Source: Actinomycetota bacterium (GTDB lineage: Bacteria > Actinomycetota > Acidimicrobiia > Acidimicrobiales > Palsa-688). Taken from it: a DNA stretch of 64,000 bases. Below, one piece after another: positions 50,524 through 60,380 of the stretch. A program made the translations under genes and the position numbers. The stretch spans positions 19,460-83,459 of the forward strand of contig JAJPKN010000054.1 of NCBI GenBank assembly GCA_021323695.1. The letters run 5' to 3'. Under the pieces are notes generated by a model that was not told the origin of the DNA, did no database searches, and saw only the letters and a list, made by a program, of their open reading frames with translations. Numbering within the stretch: the stretch's first letter is position 1; every line of letters begins with the position of its first letter.

Positions 50524-52074
50524 ATGGCCCGCGTGGTAGTTGCCGCTGAGCGCTCCGGCCCCAGGGAGGCGTGCGGGGTGTTCGGCATATACGCGCCCGG
50601 CCGCAGCGTGGCCCCCATCGTCTTCGATGGCTTGTTCGCCCTCCAGCACCGAGGCCAGGAGTCAGCCGGCATGGCCGTGAGCGACGGGACCGTCATGATG
50701 GTGGTCAAGGACATGGGCCTGGTGACCCAGGTCTTCAACGAGTACAAGCTGGCCAGCCTGGTTGGCCACCTGGCCGTCGGCCACACCCGTTACTCGACCA
50801 CCGGGTCGTCTACCTGGCACAACGCCCAGCCGGCTTACCGGCAGGTGGGGGGCACCGAGTTCGCCCTCGGGCACAACGGCAACTTGACCAACACCGAGCA
50901 GCTGGCCGAGTCCATCGGGATGCTCCCGGGCATGGCCACGAGCGACTCCGACCTCATGGCCGAGCTGGTGGCCCGGGAGGTGGCCTCCTCGCCGACCCGC
51001 CCGTTCGCCGACGTGCTGCGCAGCGTGCTGCTCCGCCTGGAGGGCGCTTTCTCGCTGGTGCTGGCCAGCCGGGACCAGCTGTTCGGGGTTCGCGACCCCA
51101 ATGGCTTCCGCCCGTTGTGCCTGGGCCGGCTGGAAAACGGCTGGGTGCTGGCGTCCGAGACGCCTGCCTTGGACATCGCCGGCGCCCACTTCGTACGCGA
51201 GGTAGACCCCGGTGAGGTGCTCGTTATCGGCCCCGAGGGCACCAAGAGCTACCACCCCTGGCCGCCCGGGCGGGTCGAGCCCAGGCTCTGCCTGTTCGAG
51301 TTCGTCTACCTGGCTCGCCCCGACAGCCGCCTCTACGGCCAAGAGGTGCACGCCGCCCGGGCGCGCATGGGCGAGCTGCTGGTCGAGCAGGCGCCCGTGG
51401 CCGCCGACTTGGTGGTGGGCGTGCCCGACGGAGGGATGCCGGCAGCCGAGGGCTACAGCCGCCGCAGCGGCATCCCCTTCGGGCAGGGCTTGGTGAAGAA
51501 CCGCTATATAGGCCGGACCTTCATCAACCCCGACCCCCGCCAGCGGGCCATGGGGGTGAGGCGCAAGCTCAACCCGCTGCGCGAAACGATCGCCGGCAAG
51601 CGCCTGGTGGTGGTGGACGACTCCATCGTGCGGGGCACCACCACCCGGGCCATGGTGGCCATGCTGCGCCAGGCAGGCACCCTGGAGGTGCACCTGCGCA
51701 TATCCTCGCCCCCCTACCGCTGGCCGTGCTTCTACGGGCTGGACACCGGCACGCGAGCCGAGCTGCTGGCTGCCAACCTCGAAGTGGGCGAGATCTGTGA
51801 CTACCTGGGGGCGGACAGCCTCGCCTTTTTGTCCTTGGAGTCCCTGAAGAAGGCTACTGGGGCACCGGGGGCCGGCTTCTGCGACGCCTGCCTCACGGGC
51901 GACTACCCGGTGGCCGTCCCGGCCAGCCTTTCCAAGTCGGTCCTGGAACCGGGCACTGCCCCCTACCGGGAAGGCGCCGGGCCCGGTAGAGGGCTGCCGG
52001 CCGCCAGTGGGCCGAGCGGCCACGGCGCGCCGAGCGGGCACGGCCCCGGTGCGGCCGTCCAGGGCACGCTGTAG
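50524..52074 (+). CDS. purF: amidophosphoribosyltransferase
   Basis: A 516-residue PurF, the first committed enzyme of purine synthesis. A short propeptide precedes the nucleophile in EACGVFGIYAPG (Cys17), and the glutaminase block THSRY appears here as HTRYSTTGSS. The PRPP-binding motif VVVDDSIVRGTT and two late cysteines near the C-terminus are present. ATG 50524 is the conventional choice. GTG 50533 has a GAGAAT hexamer exactly 7 nt upstream and would fit a leaderless transcript. The stop overlaps the purM GTG. Confidence 0.95.
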   Translation: MARVVVAAERSGPREACGVFGIYAPGRSVAPIVFDGLFALQHRGQESAGMAVSDGTVMMVVKDMGLVTQVFNEYKLASLVGHLAVGHTRYSTTGSSTWHNAQPAYRQVGGTEFALGHNGNLTNTEQLAESIGMLPGMATSDSDLMAELVAREVASSPTRPFADVLRSVLLRLEGAFSLVLASRDQLFGVRDPNGFRPLCLGRLENGWVLASETPALDIAGAHFVREVDPGEVLVIGPEGTKSYHPWPPGRVEPRLCLFEFVYLARPDSRLYGQEVHAARARMGELLVEQAPVAADLVVGVPDGGMPAAEGYSRRSGIPFGQGLVKNRYIGRTFINPDPRQRAMGVRRKLNPLRETIAGKRLVVVDDSIVRGTTTRAMVAMLRQAGTLEVHLRISSPPYRWPCFYGLDTGTRAELLAANLEVGEICDYLGADSLAFLSLESLKKATGAPGAGFCDACLTGDYPVAVPASLSKSVLEPGTAPYREGAGPGRGLPAASGPSGHGAPSGHGPGAAVQGTL

Positions 52075-53144
52075 TGGCTGAGGCCAGGGCCCCCAGGGGC
52101 GCCCCGCTCACCTATGCGGCGGCCGGGGTGGACATCGCCGCCGGCGAGGAAGCCGTGCGCCGGATACGGCCCATAGTGGCGGCCACCGCCCGGCCGGAGG
52201 TGATCGGGGGCATCGGGGGCTTCGGGGGAGCCTTTGCCTTGCCGGCTTCCTACCGGCACCCCGTCCTCGTCGCTTCAGCGGACGGAGTGGGGACCAAGCT
52301 GGCCCTGGCCACGGCCACGGGGCGGTTGGGCACCATCGGGGTCGACCTGGTGGCGATGTGCGTGGACGACCTCGTGTGCCAGGGCGCCGAGCCCCTGTTC
52401 TTCTTGGACTACCAGCTGTGGGGGCACCTCGAGCCCGGCTCGGTCGCCACTGTCATGGCGGGCATAGCTGCCGGCTGCCGCCAGGCCGGCTGCGCGGTGC
52501 TGGGCGGAGAGCTGGCCGAGCACCCTGGCCAGCTCCCCGAGGGGGAGATGGACCTGGCCGGGTTCGCCGTGGGTGTAGTGGAGCGCGAGCGCCTGCTCGG
52601 GGTGCCTGGGGGCACCGCCCCCGTGGAGGGTGACGCCATCGTGGGCCTGCACTCGGGTGGCTTGCGTTCCAACGGCTATTCCCTGGTGCGGGCAGCCCTG
52701 CTGGGCCGGGCCGGGCGCCGGTTGGAAGAGGAGGCCTGGCCGGGAGCCGGCTTCAGCTTGGCGGACGAGCTCCTAAGGCCCTCGCTCATCTACTCCCCCG
52801 CGGTCCTCGCCCTGCTGGCCAGCTTCGACGTCCACGCTGTGGCCCACATCACCGGTGGAGGCCTGCCGGGCAACGTGCCCCGGGTGCTGCCGGAGGGGCT
52901 GGACGCGGTGCTGGACGTCGGTGCCTGGCCGCGGCCCAAGATCTTCTCGTTGGTCCAAGCCGCCGGGGAGGTCAGCGACGAGGAGATGGAGCGCACCTTC
53001 AACCTGGGCCTGGGCATGGTCGTCATGGTCCCGTCCCCCCAGGCGGAGCCGGCGGTGGAGCTGCTCTCCCAGCAGGGTGTGGCAGCCAGCGTGGTGGGCC
53101 GGGTGGTGGCTGGGCACGGGCGCTGCCACCTGCGCCGGGGGTGA
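52074..53144 (+). CDS. purM: phosphoribosylformylglycinamidine cyclo-ligase
   Basis: A 356-residue AIR synthetase, step 5 of purine synthesis. TYAAAGVDIAAGEEAV, VASADGVGTKL, HITGGGLPGNVPRVLP and the FNLGLGMVVMV segment are family signatures. GTG 52074 shares a base with the purF stop, so both are translated from one message. Confidence 0.96.
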   Translation: MAEARAPRGAPLTYAAAGVDIAAGEEAVRRIRPIVAATARPEVIGGIGGFGGAFALPASYRHPVLVASADGVGTKLALATATGRLGTIGVDLVAMCVDDLVCQGAEPLFFLDYQLWGHLEPGSVATVMAGIAAGCRQAGCAVLGGELAEHPGQLPEGEMDLAGFAVGVVERERLLGVPGGTAPVEGDAIVGLHSGGLRSNGYSLVRAALLGRAGRRLEEEAWPGAGFSLADELLRPSLIYSPAVLALLASFDVHAVAHITGGGLPGNVPRVLPEGLDAVLDVGAWPRPKIFSLVQAAGEVSDEEMERTFNLGLGMVVMVPSPQAEPAVELLSQQGVAASVVGRVVAGHGRCHLRRG

Positions 53145-53188
53145 CGCCGGGCGGTAGTCCCCAGGGCCATCCCGTACTTTTCCACAGG

Positions 53189-53211
53189 GTTTTCCCCATG
53201 TAGGGGAAAAC
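53189..53211. terminator. bidirectional hairpin terminator between purM and accE
   Basis: GTTTTCCCC at 53189-53197 and GGGGAAAAC at 53203-53211 form a perfect 9-bp stem with loop ATGTA. The four A:T pairs give A- and T-rich ends in both directions, suited to the convergent purM and accE genes. A TTTTCCACA sequence, close to a DnaA box, lies just before it at 53178-53186. Confidence 0.65.
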
Positions 53212-53265
53212 TGCGCAATTTGGTCGTGGGCTATTGACTTGACGGCCCGGCTCGGCCAGCCCGGC

Positions 53266-53562
53266 TCAGCCCGTAGGCGGGGCCCACCCCTGGCCCACGG
53301 GGCCCTCGGCCGGCAGCCACCACCTCTCGGCGAAGCGCCACCGCAGCTTGCTGGGGGCCAGCTGGTGGCCGGCCCTGGCCGTTGGCCAGCACCGCTGCAG
53401 CGCGATGGAGATGGCCGTGAGCTCGGCCGCAGTGGGAGGGGTGGCCAGTTGGCTCAGCTTCAGTTCCACCCTCAGGCCGGGGGCCGCCTCGCCCGCCACC
53501 GCAGCGGGCTTGCCTGCTGGCCCGCTCCCTGCTGGGCCCGAGGCCCCTGCCTCCAGGGTCAC
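53266..53562 (-). CDS. accE: acyl-CoA carboxylase epsilon subunit-like protein
   Basis: A 98-residue protein. The central block (LRVELKLSQLATPPTAAELTAI, shown in part, ending SIALQ) and a C-terminal FAERWW segment resemble the small epsilon subunits that stabilise actinobacterial acyl-CoA carboxylases. The first 30 residues are Ala/Gly/Pro-rich. GTG 53562 overlaps the stop of the carboxyltransferase gene as GTGA, the usual place for such a subunit. The sequence match is weak, and the assignment relies mainly on context. Confidence 0.65.
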   Translation of the reverse strand: MTLEAGASGPAGSGPAGKPAAVAGEAAPGLRVELKLSQLATPPTAAELTAISIALQRCWPTARAGHQLAPSKLRWRFAERWWLPAEGPVGQGWAPPTG

Positions 53563-55109
53563 AGTGGCAGGTTGCCGTGCTTGCGGGGGGCCCTTGGCGC
53601 CCGCTTGGTGGCCAGTGCTGCCAGGGCGCGGCTCAGCACCTGGCGGGTGGTAGCCGGGTCGATGACGTCGTCCAGGTACCCCCGCTCGGCAGCCACGTAG
53701 GGGTTGGCATTGGCCTCCCGGTAACGGCGGACAAGCTCGGCTCGCCGTTCAGGCGGTGCCCCTTCGAGCTGGCGGTGGTAAAGCAGGTCGACGGCGCTCT
53801 CAGGGCCCATCACCGCCAGCTCGGCCCCGGGCCAGGCGTAGGCCAGGTCGGCCCCCACTGACTTGGCCCCCATGACCACGTAGGCAGCCCCGTAGGCCTT
53901 GCGCACCACTATTTGGACTTTGGGCACGCTGGCCTCGCTCATGGCGTAAAGGAGCTTGGCCCCCCGCCGAGCCAGCCCCCCGTGCTCCTGGTCGGTGCCG
54001 GGCATGAACCCGGGGACGTCGACGAAGCTGACCACGGGGATGTTGAAGCAGTCGCAGGTGCGCACGAAGCGGGCGCCTTTTTCGGAAGCGTCGATGTCGA
54101 TGACACCGGCCAGGACCTGAGGCTGGTTGGCCAGGACGCCGACCACGCGCCCGCCCACCCGCCCGAACCCGCAGACCAGGTTCATGGCCCACAGCTTGTG
54201 GTACTCGAAGAAGTCCCCGTCGTCCAAGACGGCCCGCACCAGCTGCTTCATGTCATAGGGCTGGTGGGAGGAGGAGGGCACCATCCGGGCCAGCTCGGGG
54301 ACGAGCCGGTCAGGGTCGTCCCCGCTCGGGGTGACCTCGGGCGGCTGGGTGTTGTTGGAGGGCAGGAAGGACAGCAGCCGGCGTACCTCGTCCAGGCAGG
54401 ACTTCTCGTCCGGGGCCACGAAGCAGGCCACGCCCGACTTGGTGGCGTGGGTCAGCGCCCCCCCCAGCTCTTCCAGCGTCACGTCCTCCCCGGTGACGGT
54501 CCTCACCACGTCCGGCCCAGTGATGAGCATCTGGGACGTCCCCCGCACCATGAACACGAAGTCAGTGATGGCCGGGCTGTAGACGGCGCCCCCGGCGCAG
54601 CTGCCCATGATGACGCTGACCTGGGGGATGACCCCCGAGGCAGCCACGTTGCGCCTGAATATCCCCCCGTAGTAATGCAGCGCCACGACGCCCTCTTGGA
54701 CACGCGCCCCCCCGCCGTCATTGATGCCAATGAGGGGCACGCCCAGCGACAGGGCCAGGTCCATGACCTTGTGGACCTTTTCCCCCGAGACTTCCCCGAG
54801 TGTCCCGGCGTTGACGGTGAAGTCCTGGGAGAACAGGCACACCTGCCTGCCGTCCACGTTGCCGAAGCCGGTGACCACCCCGTCGGTGTACAGGCGCTTG
54901 TCCTCATCGGTGCCCGGGGCCCGGCTGCGGGCCAGCATGTCCAGCTCCTGGAAGCTACCCGGGTCGAGCAGGTACTCTATGCGCTCACGGGCGGTCATCT
55001 TGCCCCGGGCGTGCTGGCGCTCGACGGCGGGAGCCGGGCCGGCGTGCAGGGCGGCGTCTCGCTTGCGGTCCAGTTCTGCCAGCCGGTCTTGCATCGAGGG
55101 CTCGGCCAC
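53559..55109 (-). CDS. pccB: acyl-CoA carboxylase carboxyltransferase (beta) subunit
   Basis: A 516-residue biotin-dependent carboxyltransferase of the PccB/AccD5 type that carboxylates propionyl- or acetyl-CoA. Typical blocks: ERIEYLLDPGSFQELDMLA, GVPLIGINDGGGARVQEGV, GSCAGGAVYSPAITDFVFMV (split), GFMPGTDQEHGG and AYGAAYVVMGAKS. The GTG start has TAACTT 7 nt upstream, a leaderless signal. It is coupled to the epsilon-like gene. The biotin-carrying alpha subunit is not in the window. Confidence 0.93.
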   Translation of the reverse strand: MAEPSMQDRLAELDRKRDAALHAGPAPAVERQHARGKMTARERIEYLLDPGSFQELDMLARSRAPGTDEDKRLYTDGVVTGFGNVDGRQVCLFSQDFTVNAGTLGEVSGEKVHKVMDLALSLGVPLIGINDGGGARVQEGVVALHYYGGIFRRNVAASGVIPQVSVIMGSCAGGAVYSPAITDFVFMVRGTSQMLITGPDVVRTVTGEDVTLEELGGALTHATKSGVACFVAPDEKSCLDEVRRLLSFLPSNNTQPPEVTPSGDDPDRLVPELARMVPSSSHQPYDMKQLVRAVLDDGDFFEYHKLWAMNLVCGFGRVGGRVVGVLANQPQVLAGVIDIDASEKGARFVRTCDCFNIPVVSFVDVPGFMPGTDQEHGGLARRGAKLLYAMSEASVPKVQIVVRKAYGAAYVVMGAKSVGADLAYAWPGAELAVMGPESAVDLLYHRQLEGAPPERRAELVRRYREANANPYVAAERGYLDDVIDPATTRQVLSRALAALATKRAPRAPRKHGNLPL

Positions 55110-55116
55110 CGGGACA

Positions 55117-55122
55117 AAGTTA
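55117..55122 (-). promoter_or_regulatory. -10 element of leaderless pccB promoter
   Basis: TAACTT on the minus strand ends 7 nt before the GTG at 55109. No Shine-Dalgarno is seen. Confidence 0.55.
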
Positions 55123-55242
55123 GTGGCGCTTTGGCGGTCCTACCCACCGGGGCCGCTCGCCGCCAGGCGTGGCAAGCCCTCCCCATCGACAAGCGGCCGG
55201 CGGCGAGGGACGGTGGTAGTGACCAGAGGCGAGGAGGTTGAG

Positions 55243-55929
55243 TTGGCGACTGCGACTTTCGAGGCATCAACGGGACGAGGCCGGCCGGCAGGAGGTGCCC
55301 TGCCTGAGGCCACCGGCCCGGCCCAGCTGGCAGGTGGCCAGGGGTTCGAAGACATGGCCCGGTCCGCTTGGCCGGCGCTGGTCAGGACCGCCCACGCCCT
55401 GACCGGCCACCGGGCCGAGGCTGAGGACGCGGTGCAGGCCTCCTTGCTCAAGGCCATGAGCGCCTGGCGACGGGTGGAGGGCCAGGAGCGCTGGCGCCAG
55501 CAGGCCTACTTGCGCCAGATCGTGGTCAACACCTGCCGCTCCAGCTGGCGCAAGTGGGGCTCCAGGCTGTACCCGGGTGAGCCGCCCGAGCTGGGCCAAC
55601 CGGCCCGGACGGCCCCGGTCGAAGACCGGGTCATAGTGCAGGAGGCCCTGGCCCGCCTGCCCGCCCGGCAGCGGGCTGTCCTCGTCCTGCGCTACTACGA
55701 GGACCTCTCCGAGGCGGAGATCGCCGCTCGCCTGGGTTGCGCGCCAGGCACGGTCAAAAGCTCGGCCGCACGCGCCCTGAAGGCTCTCCGGGACGAGTTT
55801 TCCCGCTCGTTGGCTGAGCGCCAGCCGCCCTTGGCCGCGACCCGGCGCCGACCAGGGGCCAAGGGCCGTGGCCGGCCCAGCGCGGCGCCCGGCCGAGCCG
55901 CCTCCTCGCCGGACGCCTCGGTGGCTTGA
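55243..55929 (+). CDS. ECF/SigE-type RNA polymerase sigma factor
   Basis: A protein of about 228 residues with sigma region 2 (LVRTAHALTGHRAEAEDAVQA and WRQQAYLRQIVVNTCRSSWRK, each in part) and region 4 (ALARLPARQRAVLVLRYYEDL, then SEAEIAARLGCAPGTVKSSAARAL). A basic, proline-rich tail of about 45 residues follows. TTG 55243 has GAGGAGG 5 nt upstream; GTG 55213 or 55219 are alternatives. No anti-sigma factor gene is adjacent. It is divergent from pccB. Confidence 0.88.
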   Translation: MATATFEASTGRGRPAGGALPEATGPAQLAGGQGFEDMARSAWPALVRTAHALTGHRAEAEDAVQASLLKAMSAWRRVEGQERWRQQAYLRQIVVNTCRSSWRKWGSRLYPGEPPELGQPARTAPVEDRVIVQEALARLPARQRAVLVLRYYEDLSEAEIAARLGCAPGTVKSSAARALKALRDEFSRSLAERQPPLAATRRRPGAKGRGRPSAAPGRAASSPDASVA

Positions 55930-55972
55930 GGAGCTGGCGCAGGCTCAGCCTCGCTCCTGGCAAACTGCAAGG

Positions 55973-56710
55973 GTGGCTGCCCCGGTACCGGTCGAAGTGC
56001 CTCCGCCTCCCTGGCAGTTCCCCCGCGGTGCCGCTGCCCAGGCTGCCGCCGCCCGGGGGGGTGAGCTGGTGGCACTGGGCGGCGACCTGAGGCCAGGGGC
56101 CCTGCTGGCTGCCTACCGTTGCGGCCTGTTCCCCATGCCGGTCGGCAACAAGCTGGCCTGGTGGTCGCCCGACCCAAGGGGGGTGGTACCCCTGGACGGC
56201 CTGGTGGTAAGCCGCTCGTTGCGCCGGTCCTGCCGCCGCTACGAGGTGCGCATGGACACAGCTTTCCGCCAGGTCATAGGCGCCTGCGCGGGCACCTCTC
56301 GCCCGGGGGGGTGGATCGATGCCCGGGTGCGCGCCGCCTACTGCCGGTTGCACGAGCTGGGCTGGGCCCACAGCGTGGAGGCCTGGGACGAAGCCGGCCA
56401 GCTCGTGGGCGGGCTCTACGGGGTGCTGATCGGGGGCTTCTTCGCCGGCGAGTCGATGTTCCACCGCGCCCGGGACGCCTCCAAGGTCGCCTTGGTGGCG
56501 CTGGTCGAGTCATTGCGGGCGGGAGGGGCGCGGCTACTGGACGTGCAGTGGGTGACGCCCCACCTGGCCAGCTTGGGGGCCGTCCCGGTGAGCCGGGAAC
56601 GCTACCTGGGCCTCTTGGACGAAGCCCTGGCCGTGCCTCAGGTGCAGCTGTCCCTGCCCGCAAGCGGGCTTCCCGAGCTGCTGGCAGCCCGGCGGGCGGC
56701 CAAGCGCTGA
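55973..56710 (+). CDS. aat: leucyl/phenylalanyl-tRNA--protein transferase
   Basis: A 245-residue Aat, which adds Leu or Phe to N-terminal Lys/Arg of proteins to target them to the N-end-rule pathway. PPPPWQFPRG, LVALGGDLRPGALLAAYRCG, FPMP, WWSPDPRGVVPLDGL and the GGLYGVLIGGFFAGESMF block are conserved. GTG 55973 has a CAAACT hexamer 6 nt upstream, a possible weak leaderless signal. The 3' end overlaps the exonuclease gene in antisense by 73 bp. Confidence 0.93.
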   Translation: MAAPVPVEVPPPPWQFPRGAAAQAAAARGGELVALGGDLRPGALLAAYRCGLFPMPVGNKLAWWSPDPRGVVPLDGLVVSRSLRRSCRRYEVRMDTAFRQVIGACAGTSRPGGWIDARVRAAYCRLHELGWAHSVEAWDEAGQLVGGLYGVLIGGFFAGESMFHRARDASKVALVALVESLRAGGARLLDVQWVTPHLASLGAVPVSRERYLGLLDEALAVPQVQLSLPASGLPELLAARRAAKR

Positions 56711-57690
56711 GCCCGCTCGGCCAGCCCAGGGGCGTCCAGGCGGGCACACAGGCTGTCCCAGCGTTCCGGGTGCGGGCCGCTCCAGGCCAGGCGGTCCAGG
56801 GCCTCGGCCCCCGGCGGCAGGACACCGGGCTCCAAGGTGCAGGTGGCCAGGCGCTTGAACAGGCTGGCCAGGTCGCGCTGGCCAGCCAGCGCCGAGGCCA
56901 ATGACCTTGCTCGAGCCGGTGGCAGCCCGACGTCCCAGTCGGCGGGGTCGTCCGGCACGGCCTCGAGGTGGAGGTACCGGCCAAGCACGGCAGTGGCGGC
57001 CTTGGGCCCCCAGCCGCTCACCCCCGGGTAGCCGTCCGAGCTGTCGCCGACCAGGCCCAGCCAGTCGGGCACCGAACTGGGTGGCACCCCGAAGCGGGCC
57101 GTCACGGCTGCCTCGTCGGTGACCAACCCGCGCCGGCGGTCCAGGCAGACGACCTTGCTGCCCCTCACGCACTGGCTGAGGTCCTTGTCAGGTGTGCAGA
57201 TGACGACCTGTTCGGCACGGGGGTCCTCCGACAAGACGGCGGCGGCCGAGGCCAGAGCGTCGTCCGCCTCCAGGTCGACCATTGGCCAGTTGACAAAGCC
57301 GGCTGCCGCCAGCGCTTCCTCGAACAGCTCGAACTGGCCCAGCAGGTCGGCCGGCACCCCCGCCGAGCTCTTGTAGGCGGGCCAGGCCAGGTTGCGCCAC
57401 GACTCGACCACGTGGTCGGTAGCCACGCCTATGTGGGTGGCCCCCTGTTCGAGCATGCCCAGCAGCGAGCCCAAGGCGGCCCGGGTGGCCCCCACCTGTT
57501 CCCCGTGGCGGTTCAGGTGGCTGGGGGCACCGTAGTAATAGCGGAACAGTTCGTAGGTCCCGTCGACCAGGTAGGCCGTGGTGCCGAGGTTGCCCCCGGT
57601 GCCGGGCCGGTTGCCCTTGCCGGTGGCATAGCCCTTGGTGCCCTGGCCATCGGCCCCGGGGTGGCCGGCCGCCGGGTCAGGCAAGCTCAC
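56638..57690 (-). CDS. 5'-3' exonuclease (PolA N-terminal/FEN family)
   Basis: A 350-residue stand-alone 5'-nuclease. [43 protein letters not shown] and the helix-hairpin-helix region ([20 protein letters not shown]) with clustered acidic residues match the family. GTG 57690, overlapping the recR 3' end by 14 bp and with a GAAGG Shine-Dalgarno, is chosen; the earlier open frame lies inside recR. About 65 residues at the N-terminus precede the nuclease core. It probably acts in RNA-primer removal or repair. Confidence 0.88.
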   Translation of the reverse strand: MSLPDPAAGHPGADGQGTKGYATGKGNRPGTGGNLGTTAYLVDGTYELFRYYYGAPSHLNRHGEQVGATRAALGSLLGMLEQGATHIGVATDHVVESWRNLAWPAYKSSAGVPADLLGQFELFEEALAAAGFVNWPMVDLEADDALASAAAVLSEDPRAEQVVICTPDKDLSQCVRGSKVVCLDRRRGLVTDEAAVTARFGVPPSSVPDWLGLVGDSSDGYPGVSGWGPKAATAVLGRYLHLEAVPDDPADWDVGLPPARARSLASALAGQRDLASLFKRLATCTLEPGVLPPGAEALDRLAWSGPHPERWDSLCARLDAPGLAERAQRLAARRAASSSGSPLAGRDSCT

Positions 57691-58282
57691 GGCGGCCTTC
57701 GAGCGCCCGGCCCAGCGTGAGCTCGTCGGCGTACTCCAGGTCCCCGCCCACGGGGAGGCCACTGGCGATGCGGGTCACCTTGACCGGGAGGTGCTTGAGC
57801 AGGCTGGCCAGGTACAGGGCAGTGGCATCGCCTTCGATGTTGGGGTTCGTGCACAAGATGACCTCTTTGACCCCCTCGGCGTCGATGCGGGCCAGCAGCT
57901 CTCGCACCCGCAGCTGGTCCGGGCCTATGCCGTCTATGGGGCTGATCGCGCCCTGCAGGACGTGGTACCGGCCGCGGAACTCACCCGTTTTCTCGATGGC
58001 CACGACGTCACGGGGCTCCTCGACGACGCACAGGGCTGAGCTGTCACGCCGGGGGTCGGTGCATATCTCGCATTCCACCCCCGCCTCGCCCTCGGCGACG
58101 TTGAAGCAGCGAGCGCACCAGGTGACCTTGGTCTTGGCTGCAGTTATGCAAGCGGCCAGGCGCCGAGCGTCCTCGGCCGGGGACTTGAGGATGTAAAAGG
58201 CGATCCTCTGGGCCGACTTCGGTCCGATACCCGGGAGGCGCCCCAGCTCGTCTATCAGCTCCTGGACGGACGCCGCGTACAT
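57677..58282 (-). CDS. recR: recombination mediator RecR
   Basis: A 201-residue RecR. The N-terminal helix-hairpin-helix ([20 protein letters not shown]), a four-cysteine zinc finger (CARC and CEIC), a Toprim domain ([19 protein letters not shown], split) and the C-terminal Walker B-like part are present. With RecF/RecO it loads RecA on gapped DNA. ATG 58282 is preceded by GAGAAGG and lies 7 bp after the dnaX stop, matching the conserved dnaX-recR order. Confidence 0.96.
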   Translation of the reverse strand: MYAASVQELIDELGRLPGIGPKSAQRIAFYILKSPAEDARRLAACITAAKTKVTWCARCFNVAEGEAGVECEICTDPRRDSSALCVVEEPRDVVAIEKTGEFRGRYHVLQGAISPIDGIGPDQLRVRELLARIDAEGVKEVILCTNPNIEGDATALYLASLLKHLPVKVTRIASGLPVGGDLEYADELTLGRALEGRRELA

Positions 58283-58289
58283 TGCCTTC

Positions 58290-60245
58290 TCACTCCTGGA
58301 AAAGCGAACCCGGGAACGTCTGGAGGATCCGTTCTTCCAACGGTACCTCGGGCACCGGTGCCGCCTCTGCCAGCTCGTCCAGGTCGAGGTGCTCGGCCTC
58401 TTCAGGAGGTGTGCCAGCAACGTCCACCCCGGGGTCCACAGCGAGCTGCAGGGGCACGGGCCGGCCGAAGTGGGCGCTCAGTGCGCCTTGGGCTTCGGCC
58501 AGGAAATTGCGCGCTCTTTCCAGCACCGTCCGGTCGGGCAGGGCCAGCACCGGCTGGCCGCCGCCGGCTTCGATGAAGCGGCCATTGGCCAGGTACAGCC
58601 GGGCCGGCTTGGAGAGCCTGGACAGCACGTGGTCGCCCCACGCCTTGGTGAGCTCGTCCCGGTCGGGCACGTCGGTGGGCCTCTGGCCTGGTTGGGCCGT
58701 CGCCCGGCCCTGGCCGGGCAGGGCGGCGGCTGGCTGGGGCGCACCTTGGGTGGCGGGGGCCGGTTGGGCCGCGGTGGCCGGTTGGGCCGGGCCCGGGGCA
58801 CCCGCGGGAGGGGGTGGGGCGGCCGAGCTTGCGGGAGCCGCGGCCCGCTCCTTCAGGAACGCCCCCAGCGCCATCTTGGCCTGAGCCGGCCCTGGTCCCC
58901 CAGAGGCCCGGTGAGCCGCCTGGCTGGCAGCCGGGGCGCTGGTGGCGGGTGAGCTTGACGGCCCAGGCGCGGAGGTTGGGGTCCCGGCCGAGGAGGCCAC
59001 CTGCCTGGCCGTGGCCGCCGTGGGAGCCGTGGGAGCCGTGGACGGTGCCGGGGGAGCGACGAGCCCCGGGCCGGCCCCAGCCAGCTGCCTCTCCAGGCGC
59101 TCGATGCGCTCCAACAGAGCGGCCGGGCTCGTGCCTACATCGGGAGAAGCGCAGCGCATGAGCGCCAGTTCCAGGGTCACCCGGGGGTCCACGGAGTCGC
59201 GCATGTCGACCAGCGCCTGGCCGACCACCTCCATCGTCCGCACCAGCAGGGGGAGGCCCAGCCGGCTCGCTTGCCCGGCCAGCTGGGCGACGGCATCGCC
59301 GGGGACCTGGGCCAACGAAGGTGCCTGGGCGGCCAAGAAGGCGTTGCGGAGGTGCTCCACCAGCTCGGTGCCCAGGCGCCGAGGGCCCATACCCTCCGAG
59401 GTAGCCCGGGCAACAGCCTCGAGCACCGCGCCCACGTCCCGCTGCCCGAGGGCGTCCACCAGGTCGGCCACGGAGTCCCCCTGGTGTGCCTCCTCACCTG
59501 CACTGGCGAGCTGGTCCAGTGCAGACAAGGCATCGCGGGCAGACCCCCGGGCCTTGCGCACGGCTGCTTGGACCACTTCGGGCGGCAGGTGGAGGCCGGC
59601 ATCCTGGTTGACCTCCTCCACCAAGGCGGTCAGCACCTCGGCCGAGAACAGGTGGAACTCGAAGTGCTGGGCCCGGGAGACGATGGTGGGCAGCACCCGC
59701 TGAGGGTCGGTGGTGGCCAAGACGAAGACCACGTGGCTCGGCGGCTCCTCCAGGGTCTTGAGCAGCGCGCTGGCCGCGTCTGGGGTCAGCTGGTGGACCT
59801 CGTCGATGATGTAGACCTTCCACCGGCCGGGTGTGCCCAGGGCCACCCGGGACAGCAGGTCGCGCATCTCGTCCAGCTTGCGGTTGGAGGCGGCGTCCAG
59901 CTCGAAGACGTCCATGGAGGCCCCGTTCTTGATGGCCAGGCACGAGGCGCAGGTCCCGTCCGGTTCGCCGTCAACGGGCGCTGCGCAGTTGAGGGCCATC
60001 GCCAAGATGCGTGCCGTCGAGGTCTTGCCCGTGCCCCGGGGCCCGCTGAAAAGGTAGGCATGGGCCACCCTGCCCTCTCGGACCGAGTTGAGCAGGGCAC
60101 GGGTGACGTGAGGCTGGCCCTTTACGTCGGAGAACCGCTGCGGCCGGTAACGGCGGTAGAGGGCCTGGTAAGGCGCACCGGCTGAGGTAGGAGCGAGGTT
60201 GTCGCTGGCTGAGGCCGCTCGACCGGCCTCCTGGGGATCGGCCAC
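58290..60245 (-). CDS. dnaX: DNA polymerase III subunit gamma/tau
   Basis: A 651-residue clamp-loader subunit. Walker [16 protein letters not shown] (about residue 48), a zinc module with cysteines in [16 protein letters not shown], the DEVHQLT Walker B and SRAQHFEF sensor region are intact. Residues about 395-520 form an Ala/Pro/Thr-rich linker before a C-terminal polymerase-binding domain. GTG 60245 has TAGTCT 6 nt upstream and no Shine-Dalgarno, so it is leaderless. It is followed by recR and preceded by the SRP RNA gene. Confidence 0.96.
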   Translation of the reverse strand: MADPQEAGRAASASDNLAPTSAGAPYQALYRRYRPQRFSDVKGQPHVTRALLNSVREGRVAHAYLFSGPRGTGKTSTARILAMALNCAAPVDGEPDGTCASCLAIKNGASMDVFELDAASNRKLDEMRDLLSRVALGTPGRWKVYIIDEVHQLTPDAASALLKTLEEPPSHVVFVLATTDPQRVLPTIVSRAQHFEFHLFSAEVLTALVEEVNQDAGLHLPPEVVQAAVRKARGSARDALSALDQLASAGEEAHQGDSVADLVDALGQRDVGAVLEAVARATSEGMGPRRLGTELVEHLRNAFLAAQAPSLAQVPGDAVAQLAGQASRLGLPLLVRTMEVVGQALVDMRDSVDPRVTLELALMRCASPDVGTSPAALLERIERLERQLAGAGPGLVAPPAPSTAPTAPTAATARQVASSAGTPTSAPGPSSSPATSAPAASQAAHRASGGPGPAQAKMALGAFLKERAAAPASSAAPPPPAGAPGPAQPATAAQPAPATQGAPQPAAALPGQGRATAQPGQRPTDVPDRDELTKAWGDHVLSRLSKPARLYLANGRFIEAGGGQPVLALPDRTVLERARNFLAEAQGALSAHFGRPVPLQLAVDPGVDVAGTPPEEAEHLDLDELAEAAPVPEVPLEERILQTFPGSLFQE

Positions 60246-60251
60246 AGCTCA

Positions 60252-60257
60252 AGACTA
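60252..60257 (-). promoter_or_regulatory. -10 element of leaderless dnaX promoter
   Basis: TAGTCT on the minus strand ends 6 nt before the GTG at 60245. It separates dnaX transcription from the ffs RNA upstream. Confidence 0.6.
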
Positions 60258-60380
60258 GGCGGGACCTGTCCCTGCCGGGCTGCCAATGGCAGGCCCGGGC
60301 CACCCAGCCGCCAACGCCCCGGCCAGGGCCGACGGGGCCTGCTGGCCGGGGTGCCCCGGCCCGTCCTGGGCGGTTGCCCC

